The notes under the pieces are model-generated. The model worked only from the letters and a program-made list of their open reading frames with translations. It did not search any database and was not told the DNA's origin. 6,206 nucleotides of DNA from an uncultured Hyphomicrobiales bacterium (GTDB lineage: Bacteria; Pseudomonadota; Alphaproteobacteria; Rhizobiales; Beijerinckiaceae), in assembly GCA_903932565.1 (NCBI GenBank), contig CAIZGQ010000769.1, positions 1 through 6,206 of the forward strand, read 5' to 3'. The position numbers and the translations under genes were made by a program. Below, one piece after another: positions 1 to 5,852 of this stretch (the first letter of the stretch is position 1; every line of letters begins with the position of its first letter).

Positions 1-956
1 ATCATCACGAGCTGTCCGGGCTGGATGCGACCGTCCTCGACAGCGGTGGCAAGCGCCAGCGGGATCGAGGCCGCCGACGTATTGCCGTGCATGTGAACTG
101 TCTTCACAACCTTGTCGAGCGGGATGCCAAGCTTTTCAGCGGAGGCATCGATGATGCGCTGGTTGGCCTGGTGCGGCACAAACCAATGCAGGTCGTCCGC
201 CGTGGTGCCCGATGCCGCAAACGCATCCTTGATGACATCCGTGACCATGCCAACCGCATGGCGAAACACTTCCTTGCCGGACATCCGCAAATGCCCGACC
301 GTGCCAGTGGTGGAAGGCCCGCCGTCCACATAAAGCTTTTCGCGATGGCGCCCGTCGGATCTCAGATGCGAGGTCAGCACGCCGCGATCTGCGTTGGTGC
401 CCTCTGCCTCTTGCGCCTGCATCACCACCGCCCCGGCACCATCGCCGAACAGCACGCAGGTCGTGCGGTCATCCCAATCGAGCAGGCGTGAGAAGGTTTC
501 AGCGCCGATGACGAGCGCGCACTTGTGCGATCCCGAAGTCAGGAACTTGTCGGCCGTTGTCACGCCAAAGACAAAGCCTGAGCACACGGCTTGCAGATCA
601 AACGCAACGCCCTGGGTGATTCCAAGGGCAGCTTGAACCTGCGTTGCGGTCGCGGGAAAGGTATAGTCCGGTGTCGAGGTCGCCACGATCACAAGGTCAA
701 TGTCCTGCGGGCCGACATTGGCTGCCGCCATGGCCTTTAGTGCTGCGGCTGTTGCCAGCGTCGAGGTTGTTTCATCCTTGCCAGCAATATAGCGCGCCCC
801 AATGCCGGTGCGCTGGGTGATCCACTCATCCGATGTATCGACCATCTTTTCGAGATCGGCATTGGTCACGCGCTTGGCAGGCAGCTGTGCGCCCGTCCCG
901 ATGATCACGGACCGGAGGGTTTTCTTCAGCGTGTTCTTGGCGCTTGACGCCGACAT
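1..956 (-). CDS. fabH: Beta-ketoacyl-ACP synthase III (FabH), 3' end cut by window edge
   Basis: FabH condenses acetyl-CoA with malonyl-ACP to start type II fatty acid synthesis in the cytoplasm. My reading of the minus strand gives 318 open codons from an ATG at 956-954 to the left edge. The thiolase-fold catalytic triad is complete: Cys125 in DLQAVCSGF (codon 584-582), His262 in VPHQANQRI (codon 173-171) and Asn292 in HGNTSAASIP (codon 83-81). The reading ends in DGRIQPGQLVM; by family comparison about 15-20 C-terminal residues are missing. The N-terminus starts MSASSAKNTLKKTLRSVIIGTG, about 13 residues longer than E. coli FabH before the catalytic Cys. The ATG has no good Shine-Dalgarno; an in-frame GTG at 968-966 has GGACG six bases upstream, so the start could lie four codons earlier. 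It follows plsX after 26 bases, probably in the same transcript. Identification is firm, the exact start is not. Confidence 0.95.
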   Translation of the reverse strand, partial: MSASSAKNTLKKTLRSVIIGTGAQLPAKRVTNADLEKMVDTSDEWITQRTGIGARYIAGKDETTSTLATAAALKAMAAANVGPQDIDLVIVATSTPDYTFPATATQVQAALGITQGVAFDLQAVCSGFVFGVTTADKFLTSGSHKCALVIGAETFSRLLDWDDRTTCVLFGDGAGAVVMQAQEAEGTNADRGVLTSHLRSDGRHREKLYVDGGPSTTGTVGHLRMSGKEVFRHAVGMVTDVIKDAFAASGTTADDLHWFVPHQANQRIIDASAEKLGIPLDKVVKTVHMHGNTSAASIPLALATAVEDGRIQPGQLVM

Positions 957-982
957 TGCATTCGACACGTGGAACGTCCGTC

Positions 983-2074
983 TCAGGAAAGGGCTTCGGG
1001 GCTCGCCACAAGTTGCGTGGGAACGGTGGAATCAACAGCGTCGAGCGACCGGCTTTCCTGGGCCAGCGCGACAGAGCGGCGAATTTTTTCAAGAAGTTCC
1101 TGGCGGACCATGTCGTGGGCAACTTCAATAGCACCCGCGAGTCCAACCGCATCCGTACCGCCGTGGCTTTTGATGACGATGGCATCAAGACCCAGAAACA
1201 CCGCGCCATTGACGCGGCGTGGGTCCATCTTTTCCTTCAGTGCGGCAAAGGCGCTGCGGGCGAAGAAATAGCCAATTTTTGACATCAGCGTCGCACTCAT
1301 GGCGCTGCGCAGATAGGCACCAATTTGCTTGGCCGTGCCCTCGGCGGTCTTGAGCGCGATGTTTCCGGTAAAGCCTTCCGTCACAACAACGTCGACCGTG
1401 CCCCGGCCAATGTCATCACCTTCGACAAAGCCGTGATAGGCAAGATTGGGCAAAGCCGTTTCGCGCAAAAGGCGGCCTGCGGTTTTGACTTCTTCGATAC
1501 CCTTGATCTCCTCCGTGCCAACGTTCAGCAGCCCGACGGTTGGGGTTTCGAGTTCAAAAACAATGGTGGCCATGGCGGCCCCCATGATCGCGAGATCGAC
1601 AAGATGGGTCGCGTCCGCGCCGATGGATGCGCCCACATCCAGAACGATGGATTCACCGCGAATGGTCGGCCAGATCGCGGCCAGTGCAGGCCGGTCGATG
1701 CCAGCCATGGTGCGCAGGCAAAACTTTGACATCGCCATCAGCGCGCCGGTGTTGCCGGCCGAAACGGTGGCGTCGGCTTCCCCTTTTTTGATGGCTTCCA
1801 GCGCCATCCACATGGACGACACGCGGCGGCCCTGGCGTAGGGCCTGGCTCGGCTTGGTATCCATGGCAATGGACACAGGCGCGTGGACCAACGTGGTGCG
1901 AGCCGCAAGGGCGGGGTGCTGGTCGAGGATCGGGCGGATCAGCGCCTCGTCGCCGTACATCACAAACGAAATGTCAGGGCGCGTTGTCAGGGCGCGTGCG
2001 GCCCCTGGAACGACGACAGCCGGGCCGTGGTCGCCGCCCATCACATCGAGCGCGATCCGAACTGCCTGTTCCAT
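983..2074 (-). CDS. plsX: Phosphate acyltransferase PlsX
   Basis: PlsX converts acyl-ACP plus phosphate to acyl-phosphate, the donor used by PlsY for the first step of phospholipid synthesis; it is a peripheral membrane enzyme. The 363-residue product is close to the usual family length (about 340-355). Family motifs appear in order: DVMGGDHGP (10-18), SAGNTGAL (105-112), LDVGAS (145-150), GLLNVGTEEIKG (181-192), GFVEGDDI (215-222), TEGFTGNIALK (232-242), NGAVFLGL (289-296) and KSHG (302-305). The C-terminal 30 or so residues are low in motif content and probably variable. The ATG at 2074 puts the MGGDHGP motif near the N-terminus, as expected; the Shine-Dalgarno is weak (GGAAG about 15 bases upstream). 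fabH follows after 26 bases, the classic plsX-fabH pair. An upstream terminator-like hairpin suggests plsX may have its own promoter. Confidence 0.97.
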   Translation of the reverse strand: MEQAVRIALDVMGGDHGPAVVVPGAARALTTRPDISFVMYGDEALIRPILDQHPALAARTTLVHAPVSIAMDTKPSQALRQGRRVSSMWMALEAIKKGEADATVSAGNTGALMAMSKFCLRTMAGIDRPALAAIWPTIRGESIVLDVGASIGADATHLVDLAIMGAAMATIVFELETPTVGLLNVGTEEIKGIEEVKTAGRLLRETALPNLAYHGFVEGDDIGRGTVDVVVTEGFTGNIALKTAEGTAKQIGAYLRSAMSATLMSKIGYFFARSAFAALKEKMDPRRVNGAVFLGLDAIVIKSHGGTDAVGLAGAIEVAHDMVRQELLEKIRRSVALAQESRSLDAVDSTVPTQLVASPEALS

Positions 2075-2155
2075 GGTGAATGACCAGTACTTCCAAAGTG
2101 CAGGCTGCGCCCTGACGAATGGCCGCAGAGGGGGTTACCAAAGGCGCGGGACAAT

Positions 2156-2185
2156 AGCTGTTTGCGCCGGGAAGGCAAACAAGCT
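2156..2185. promoter_or_regulatory. Imperfect inverted repeat upstream of plsX
   Basis: Plus-strand arms AGCTGTTTGC (2156-2165) and GCAAACAAGCT (2175-2185) are reverse complements except for one extra A in the right arm, separated by a 9-base spacer. It lies 82-111 bases upstream of the plsX ATG and just downstream of the terminator-like hairpin of the preceding gene. The position and symmetry fit an operator or a promoter-proximal hairpin for the plsX-fabH transcript. On the minus strand TTTGCC and TATTGT occur here with a 17-base spacer, a weak promoter match. The regulator is not identifiable from sequence. Confidence 0.35.
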
Positions 2186-2195
2186 CTGTTCACAC

Positions 2196-2216
2196 GAAAA
2201 ACAGCCAAAGGCTGCC
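2196..2216 (-). terminator. Probable rho-independent terminator after the DUF177 gene
   Basis: On the minus strand the stem CAGCC (2214-2210), loop TTT and stem GGCTG (2206-2202) are followed directly by five T (2201-2197). Two G-T pairs could extend the stem. It starts about 27 bases after the DUF177 stop codon, the right place to end the chaperone-DUF177 transcript. The stem is short, so it may be leaky and allow read-through into plsX. Confidence 0.5.
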
Positions 2217-2240
2217 AGTGGCTATATCGGACTTCCGGCT

Positions 2241-2963
2241 TCAAGTCTCTGGGTCAGAGGGCTTGGTCTTGAGCTTGGCCAAAGCCGCAAACGGCGAGAC
2301 GTCGGCCTCCAGGGCCGGAACCTCGGGTGGCTGAAAGGCGATGCCAGGCTTGCGCGGGTAGGGGTCGAGGCCAAGCGCGAAGAACTCGGCCGCCACCTGC
2401 CCAAGGTCAATGGTGTCGTCGACGATCGGGTCGGGCGGCTCGATCACATCCTCGTCGTCCGCGTCTTCGTCCAGAGCGCGCTGGGCCGCTCGTTCCTCGG
2501 CCTCACGCACTTCGGTTTCCGGCGCAAACCGCATGTCGACGTCTTCCGACATGCTGGTGTCAAAGGGATCGAGGCTGACAACGCAGACTTGCGAGATCTT
2601 GGCCTTGACGGTGCCCGTCACGGTGACATTGGTCTTGCCGAACCGCTGGACTGCCAGGTCAGCTTTGAAGCTCAGCACGGCAGGAAGGTTGTTCTCCATC
2701 GCGAGCGTCGCGCATTCTTCCGGTGTTGCCTCAAAGCGCACGCGTTCAATGCCATCGCGCAATTGCTCGACGTCAAACGGCCGGGAGATGGCCGAGACCG
2801 GCGCAACGAAGGGAACGGGCTTGGGTGGCGGTGGCTTGCCGCCCTTGGCACGGGGCTCGATCAGATATCCATCACGATCAAATCGCGCTTTGGTCGGCTT
2901 ATCGGCGTGAAACCGATCCGGGTCGGGTGTCCCGGGCGGACCTTTCGGCGGGCGGGCAATCAT
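2241..2963 (-). CDS. DUF177 / YceD-family protein
   Basis: A 240-residue protein of the DUF177 (YceD, COG1399) family. Members usually sit beside rpmF, plsX and fabH; in plants and cyanobacteria a relative has been linked to 23S rRNA accumulation, but the bacterial role is not settled. The domain spans about residues 60-210, with the family signatures QVCVVSLDPF (125-134) and DDTIDLGQVAAEFFALGLDPYPRKPG (start 182). Between them is a strongly acidic stretch (about 149-186, EVREAEERAA and DEDADDEDVIEPPD), typical of the family. The first 55 residues are a basic, proline-rich extension (GKPPPPKPVP at 42-51) beyond the core. The start is well supported: GGAGG lies six bases before the ATG, and the ATG overlaps the stop of the upstream chaperone gene as ATGA, so the two are probably translationally coupled. 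Confidence 0.88.
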   Translation of the reverse strand: MIARPPKGPPGTPDPDRFHADKPTKARFDRDGYLIEPRAKGGKPPPPKPVPFVAPVSAISRPFDVEQLRDGIERVRFEATPEECATLAMENNLPAVLSFKADLAVQRFGKTNVTVTGTVKAKISQVCVVSLDPFDTSMSEDVDMRFAPETEVREAEERAAQRALDEDADDEDVIEPPDPIVDDTIDLGQVAAEFFALGLDPYPRKPGIAFQPPEVPALEADVSPFAALAKLKTKPSDPET

Positions 2964-3562
2964 GGGGTGCCTCCGGAATGGGTGTGTCCAGACAGGGCCG
3001 GGTGCGCGTCAACAGATGCCTCGGCCAAAGGCAATGCCAGCGGCTTGGCCAAAACGCTGTCCATCGTCAGGGCAGCCAAGGCTGCGTCCACCTCGAATGT
3101 ATAGTTCGACAGTGCCTCGGCTTGGTGGGATGTCGCGTCGGCTCGTCCGGCGTAGATGTTTCGCAAAATGGCCTCCGCCATCCTGGGCTTATCCTGCGCC
3201 TGGAGGGCTTCGCCATAGGCGCGTGAACGTCCTGCAAAATCGCCAGCAAGCTTCTTCATTTTCTTGGGCATGGCAACGTCACTGATCCCGATCTCGCGCA
3301 TGGCGATATCGAGGTGGCTGAAGACGGCGTCGATCACATCCTGCGACAGGCTCGGCCCATGGGGCTGCAGGCTCTCCAGGCGCCGTGTGACGACGCTGGT
3401 GAACAGCACCAGCAATTCAAAACGTCCCTCGAAGGTGTCGATTGCACCCAGCCTTGAATAAAGCACCGGCTGGCGTACGAGTGCCACGATATCGCCGTGA
3501 AGCCGGTCGATCAGAGCTTTGTTGGACCGACGCTGAAACAATTTGAACATCATCTGAAACAT
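2960..3562 (-). CDS. Ubiquinol-cytochrome c chaperone family protein (CBP3-like)
   Basis: The product belongs to the ubiquinol-cytochrome c chaperone family (PF03981), related to mitochondrial Cbp3, which helps cytochrome b synthesis and assembly of the bc1 complex. From the ATG at 3562 it has 200 residues, about the usual alphaproteobacterial size. Conserved elements are RQPVLYSRLGAIDTFEGRFELL (start 30), FSHLDIAMREIGISD (81-95) and MPKKMKKLAGDFAGRSRAY (start 98). The product is mainly helical with no signal peptide or membrane segment. Start choice is uncertain: ATGs at 3562, 3553 and 3550 are in frame (MFQMMFKLFQ), and GAGGA lies 14 bases before the first. The open frame continues upstream to 3931, but that part crosses bamE in antisense and lacks family similarity. 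The stop overlaps the DUF177 start (ATGA). This gene heads the minus-strand run. Confidence 0.88.
   Translation of the reverse strand: MFQMMFKLFQRRSNKALIDRLHGDIVALVRQPVLYSRLGAIDTFEGRFELLVLFTSVVTRRLESLQPHGPSLSQDVIDAVFSHLDIAMREIGISDVAMPKKMKKLAGDFAGRSRAYGEALQAQDKPRMAEAILRNIYAGRADATSHQAEALSNYTFEVDAALAALTMDSVLAKPLALPLAEASVDAHPALSGHTHSGGTP
2970..2974 (-). promoter_or_regulatory. Strong ribosome binding site for the DUF177 gene
   Basis: Minus-strand GGAGG with a six-base spacer to the ATG at 2963-2961. It lies inside the last codons of the chaperone gene (encoding the terminal Gly-Gly-Thr-Pro) and fixes the DUF177 start, supporting the proline-rich N-terminal extension as real. Confidence 0.75.
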
Positions 3563-3626
3563 CCCGGCCGAGCTTTTCCTCGCAGACTGCGATTGCGCGG
3601 CCCAAGCCTTACTAACGCATGGGTGA

Positions 3627-3663
3627 CCTCTCGAGATCACCCGATCAGGATCGGTCCGAGAGG
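3627..3663. repeat. Nested inverted repeats in the chaperone-bamE divergent region
   Basis: Outer arms CCTCTCG (3627-3633) and CGAGAGG (3657-3663) are perfect reverse complements. Inside them CCGATC (3641-3646) and GATCGG (3649-3654) form a second hairpin. A competing structure pairs GGTGA (3622-3626) with TCACC (3637-3641) around the palindrome TCTCGAGA (3629-3636). No T-run follows on either strand, so it is not a classic terminator. It lies 65-101 bases upstream of the chaperone ATG and may be a leader structure, a protein-binding site or a dispersed palindromic repeat. Confidence 0.55.
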
Positions 3664-3677
3664 GCCGCTCGATCCTG

Positions 3678-3706
3678 CGAATAAGCCTCACCCTTGCTTT
3701 CCACAA
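3678..3706 (-). promoter_or_regulatory. Candidate promoter for the chaperone-DUF177 transcript
   Basis: On the minus strand TTGTGG (3706-3701) and TATTCG (3683-3678) are separated by 17 bases, a partial match to sigma-70-type -35 and -10 boxes. A transcript starting near 3671 would carry the nested inverted repeats at its 5' end, ahead of the chaperone start at 3562. This is a weak pattern match in a region where a minus-strand promoter is expected. Confidence 0.28.
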
Positions 3707-3761
3707 GCCCGGGGGGTAGGCATCCCAGCGGTTCCTTGCAACAGGAATTGCAGTACATCCA

Positions 3762-3786
3762 GCTCCCTTTGGCATCTGCCAGGAGC
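3762..3786. repeat. Hairpin-forming inverted repeat upstream of bamE
   Basis: Arms GCTCC (3762-3766) and GGAGC (3782-3786) enclose a second inverted pair, TGGCA (3770-3774) and TGCCA (3777-3781), with a three-base bulge CTT on the left side. It ends 15 bases before the bamE Shine-Dalgarno (GGAG, 3802-3805), so it would be in the mRNA leader if transcription starts upstream. A second small inverted repeat, TGCAA/TTGCA, lies just before it at 3737-3752. No terminator T-run follows. Confidence 0.4.
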
Positions 3787-3814
3787 ACTGTGGCTGATGG
3801 CGGAGACTTGATTG

Positions 3815-4276
3815 ATGTCGCGAATGACACACCGAGCCGGGCTTATTGGGCGGAGCCTTAAGGGCGTTGCCGTTGCGGTTCTGGTTTCCGGCCTCGCGGG
3901 CTGCCTTGGCTATGATGGCGATGTGCAGCATGGCTATCAGATCGACGAACGGTCGCTCGAGCAGGTCAAGGTCGGGTCATCCGCCGAGCAGGTCCTGGTG
4001 GTGCTTGGCACGCCATCCACAACTTCCACGGTCGGTGGTGACGCCTGGTATTATATTTCGCAACGTACCGAACGGACGTTTGCCTTCCAGGATCCCAAGG
4101 TGACACAACAGCGGATTGTGGCCGTCTACTTCGATCCGAAGAAGAAGGTTACGCGCCTCGCCAATTACGGGCTTGAGGACGGCAAGGTGATCGATTTCGT
4201 GTCCCGCACGACACCAACCGGCGGCAAGGAACAGTCGTTCCTGCAAAACGCCCTGACCAATCTTTTGCGCTTCTGA
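3815..4276 (+). CDS. bamE: BamE (SmpA/OmlA) family outer-membrane lipoprotein
   Basis: BamE is a small lipoprotein of the BAM complex, which folds beta-barrel proteins into the outer membrane from the periplasmic side. From the ATG at 3815 the product has 153 residues. A basic start (MSRMTHRAGLIGRSLKG) precedes a hydrophobic segment and the lipobox LAGC, with Cys30 as the lipidation site; residue 31 is Leu rather than Asp, consistent with sorting to the outer membrane. The SmpA/OmlA domain follows: VKVGSSAEQVLVVLGTPSTTS (start 51), DAWYYISQ (76-83) and VAVYFDPKKKVTRLANYGLEDGKVI (start 102). GGAG at 3802-3805 is nine bases from this ATG; a TTG at 3812 and an ATG at 3824 are alternatives with poorer spacing. 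It diverges from the chaperone gene and is followed after 8 bases by the epimerase gene, probably in one transcript. Confidence 0.9.
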   Translation: MSRMTHRAGLIGRSLKGVAVAVLVSGLAGCLGYDGDVQHGYQIDERSLEQVKVGSSAEQVLVVLGTPSTTSTVGGDAWYYISQRTERTFAFQDPKVTQQRIVAVYFDPKKKVTRLANYGLEDGKVIDFVSRTTPTGGKEQSFLQNALTNLLRF

Positions 4277-4284
4277 CGTAGCTC

Positions 4285-5196
4285 ATGTCGAACCAAACCC
4301 TCGGGCCGGGTGATCCTCTGCGGATCCACCTTGCCTGCGGCGGGGCGTCGGCTTCCATCGCGCTCGAGGGCGCTGAGCTGCAATCCTTGCACCTTGGCGG
4401 CTATGATCTTTTGCGCGAGCCCGATGCCGCGTGGTCTGCAACCAGTCCAATTCTGTTCCCGATTGTCGGCTGGGCGCGCGACGGCGAAATCCGCGTCGCA
4501 GGTCAAACTTATCCCATGGGCGTGCATGGCTTTGCGGCGGCGCAGACATTTTCGTGCCTGGCTTGCAGCTCTGACACAGCGACGTTTCAATTGGTCGACA
4601 CAGACCAATCACAGCAATCCTATCCCTTCGCCTTTGATCTGCGCGTGCATTATCGCCTGAGTGAGATCGCGCTTTCGACGTTTTTGGAGATTCGCAATCC
4701 GGGGCAAACTTCCTTGCCATACGCTTGCGGATTTCATCCGGGCCTTCGTTGGCCGTTTGCAGGCGGTGCAGCGGATGATTATGCGATCGCGTTTGACGTT
4801 GATGAGGTGCCAAGCGTGCCAGTCATCGCGCCCGGCGGGCTTTTCTCAAGTGAGCGCCGCGCCATTCCGCTGAACGGTCGCTCTTTGCCTTTGTCGCATG
4901 CCCTGATGGCGCAGGAAGCCTTGTGCTTTCTCAATTTGCGAAGTCAAAAACTGGCCTTCGGCAAAGCGTCCGATCTTCAAACCAACAGCGGCCCTGTGGT
5001 GGAATTTGAATTCGAGAACATGCCGCACATGGCACTCTGGGCAAAACCGCCGTCATCGTTCCTGTGCGTCGAGGCGTGGACCGGTCATGGCGATCCCGTT
5101 GGTTTTCGCGGTGACTTGGCCGACAAGCCCTCGATGCTGCATTTGCAACCCGAAGCGTCTGCAACGCATGGCATGAGGATCGCGCTGCGGTCCTGA
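4285..5196 (+). CDS. Aldose 1-epimerase family protein (LacX/YeaD-like)
   Basis: A 303-residue protein of the galactose mutarotase-like fold, which interconverts alpha and beta anomers of free or phosphorylated aldoses in the cytoplasm. Family landmarks are SPILFPIVGWARDGEI (54-69), HGF (81-83), GFHPGLRWPF (149-158) and FLCVEAWTGHGDP (259-271). By family alignment His81, His151 and Glu263 would be the catalytic or substrate-binding histidines and the general base. The pattern is nearer the LacX-like group than classic GalM; the substrate cannot be told. Where relatives read HGFARD, this one reads HGFAAAQ, losing the conserved Arg. No signal peptide is present. The ATG lies 8 bases after the bamE stop without a clear Shine-Dalgarno, suggesting coupling to bamE, although no functional link between the two is evident. 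A strong hairpin follows the stop. Confidence 0.85.
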   Translation: MSNQTLGPGDPLRIHLACGGASASIALEGAELQSLHLGGYDLLREPDAAWSATSPILFPIVGWARDGEIRVAGQTYPMGVHGFAAAQTFSCLACSSDTATFQLVDTDQSQQSYPFAFDLRVHYRLSEIALSTFLEIRNPGQTSLPYACGFHPGLRWPFAGGAADDYAIAFDVDEVPSVPVIAPGGLFSSERRAIPLNGRSLPLSHALMAQEALCFLNLRSQKLAFGKASDLQTNSGPVVEFEFENMPHMALWAKPPSSFLCVEAWTGHGDPVGFRGDLADKPSMLHLQPEASATHGMRIALRS

Positions 5197-5198
5197 AA

Positions 5199-5228
5199 GC
5201 GGTTGCCCTTTTGCAACGGGGCAACCGC
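5199..5228. terminator. Hairpin between convergent epimerase and wrbA genes
   Basis: A perfect 10-bp stem, GCGGTTGCCC (5199-5208) and GGGCAACCGC (5219-5228), with a 10-base loop starts two bases after the epimerase stop and 11 bases beyond the wrbA stop. It probably ends transcription from both sides. T-runs are imperfect: on the plus strand TTTT comes only at 5238-5241, and on the minus strand TTT follows the stem directly. The loop contains GCAAC (5213-5217), which could pair instead with GTTGC (5202-5206). Confidence 0.65.
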
Positions 5229-5239
5229 AAAGCCGGATT

Positions 5240-5839
5240 TTACTTGGCGAGCTTGGCTGCGATCTCAGCCACGTGCCGACCCTGATATTGCGCGGCCTCA
5301 AGCTCCTGCGCGGATGGCTGGCGCGAGCCATCACCGTCCGACAAGGTCGAGGCTCCATACGGCGAGCCGCCACGGATCTGATCAACGCCGGACTGGCCCG
5401 CATAAGCGTAGGGAAGCCCCACGACGACCATGCCCTGATGGAAGAAAAACAGCTGCGACGACAGGATCGTCGATTCCTGCCCGCCATGCTGGGTGGCCGT
5501 GGATGTGAACACCGAGCCAACCTTGCCCACCAGCTTGCCCTGCGCCCACAGAGCGCCGGTCTGGTCGAGAAAGTTCTTCATCTGCGAGGCCATGTTGCCA
5601 AAGCGTGTTGGCGTGCCGATGATGATGGCATCATAATCCGCAAGCTCGTTTGGCGTGGCGATTTCGGCATTTTGGTTTGTCTTGTAATGGGCTGCCACCA
5701 CAACATTTTCAGGCACCAGCTCGGGCACGCGCTTGACGGTCACGTGCGCGCCAGCGGCCTTTGCACCTTCAGCAACAGCATGCGCCATCTGCTCGATATG
5801 ACCCCAGGATGAATAATAAAGGACGAGAACCTTTGCCAC
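5240..5839 (-). CDS. wrbA: NAD(P)H:quinone oxidoreductase WrbA (type IV)
   Basis: WrbA is a cytoplasmic, tetrameric FMN flavoprotein that reduces quinones by two electrons, avoiding semiquinone radicals, and is generally linked to oxidative stress defence. From a GTG at 5839 the product has 199 residues, matching E. coli WrbA (198). Signatures are VLYYSSWGHIEQMA (5-18, FMN phosphate loop), GTPTRFGNM (75-83), FLDQTGALWAQGKLVGK (90-106), FTSTATQHGGQE (111-122), the isoalloxazine-side FFFHQGM (131-137) and PYGASTLSDGDGSRQPS (160-176). The GTG is preferred because GGAGG (5849-5845) lies five bases before it and the protein then begins MAKVLVLYYS like its homologues; the in-frame ATG at 5851 overlaps the Shine-Dalgarno itself. 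It stands alone between a convergent epimerase and an upstream murI with its own 178-base leader region. Confidence 0.95.
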   Translation of the reverse strand: MAKVLVLYYSSWGHIEQMAHAVAEGAKAAGAHVTVKRVPELVPENVVVAAHYKTNQNAEIATPNELADYDAIIIGTPTRFGNMASQMKNFLDQTGALWAQGKLVGKVGSVFTSTATQHGGQESTILSSQLFFFHQGMVVVGLPYAYAGQSGVDQIRGGSPYGASTLSDGDGSRQPSAQELEAAQYQGRHVAEIAAKLAK

Positions 5840-5844
5840 GATGA

Positions 5845-5849
5845 CCTCC
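5845..5849 (-). promoter_or_regulatory. Ribosome binding site deciding the wrbA GTG start
   Basis: Minus-strand GGAGG with a five-base spacer to GTG at 5839-5837. This site shows that the upstream in-frame ATG at 5851-5849 is not the start. Confidence 0.75.
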
Positions 5850-5852
5850 ATG

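Noticed and set aside
2075..2240. Possible rpmF (ribosomal protein L32) between the DUF177 gene and plsX, as in enterobacteria
   Set aside because: The gap is about the size of a short L32 gene but no frame shows the L32 pattern; the minus-strand frame crossing it (2041-2244) runs into plsX and resembles no known protein.
1446..3104. Long plus-strand open frame of 552 codons
   Set aside because: It lies antisense across plsX, the intergenic gap and the DUF177 gene, all of which have clear family motifs on the minus strand. Its translation shows no recognisable domain; it is a GC-rich shadow frame.
3622..3663. tRNA or other structured RNA gene in the hairpin-rich stretch
   Set aside because: No cloverleaf, T-loop consensus or CCA-like acceptor end could be built from the stems; they are simple nested palindromes.
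3645..3830. Minus-strand 61-codon frame with a CNSCC segment
   Set aside because: It starts at a GTG inside bamE, has no convincing ribosome binding site or family match, and ends in the inverted-repeat region. I consider it chance, though a small protein cannot be fully excluded.
3563..3931. Upstream extension of the chaperone frame to a start at 3931
   Set aside because: The extra 123 codons cross the divergent control region and the bamE start in antisense and show no similarity to the family, whose members begin near MFKLFQ.
5840..5851. ATG start of wrbA four codons upstream
   Set aside because: The ATG overlaps the GGAGG that serves the GTG at 5839, and homologues begin at MAKVLVLYYS.
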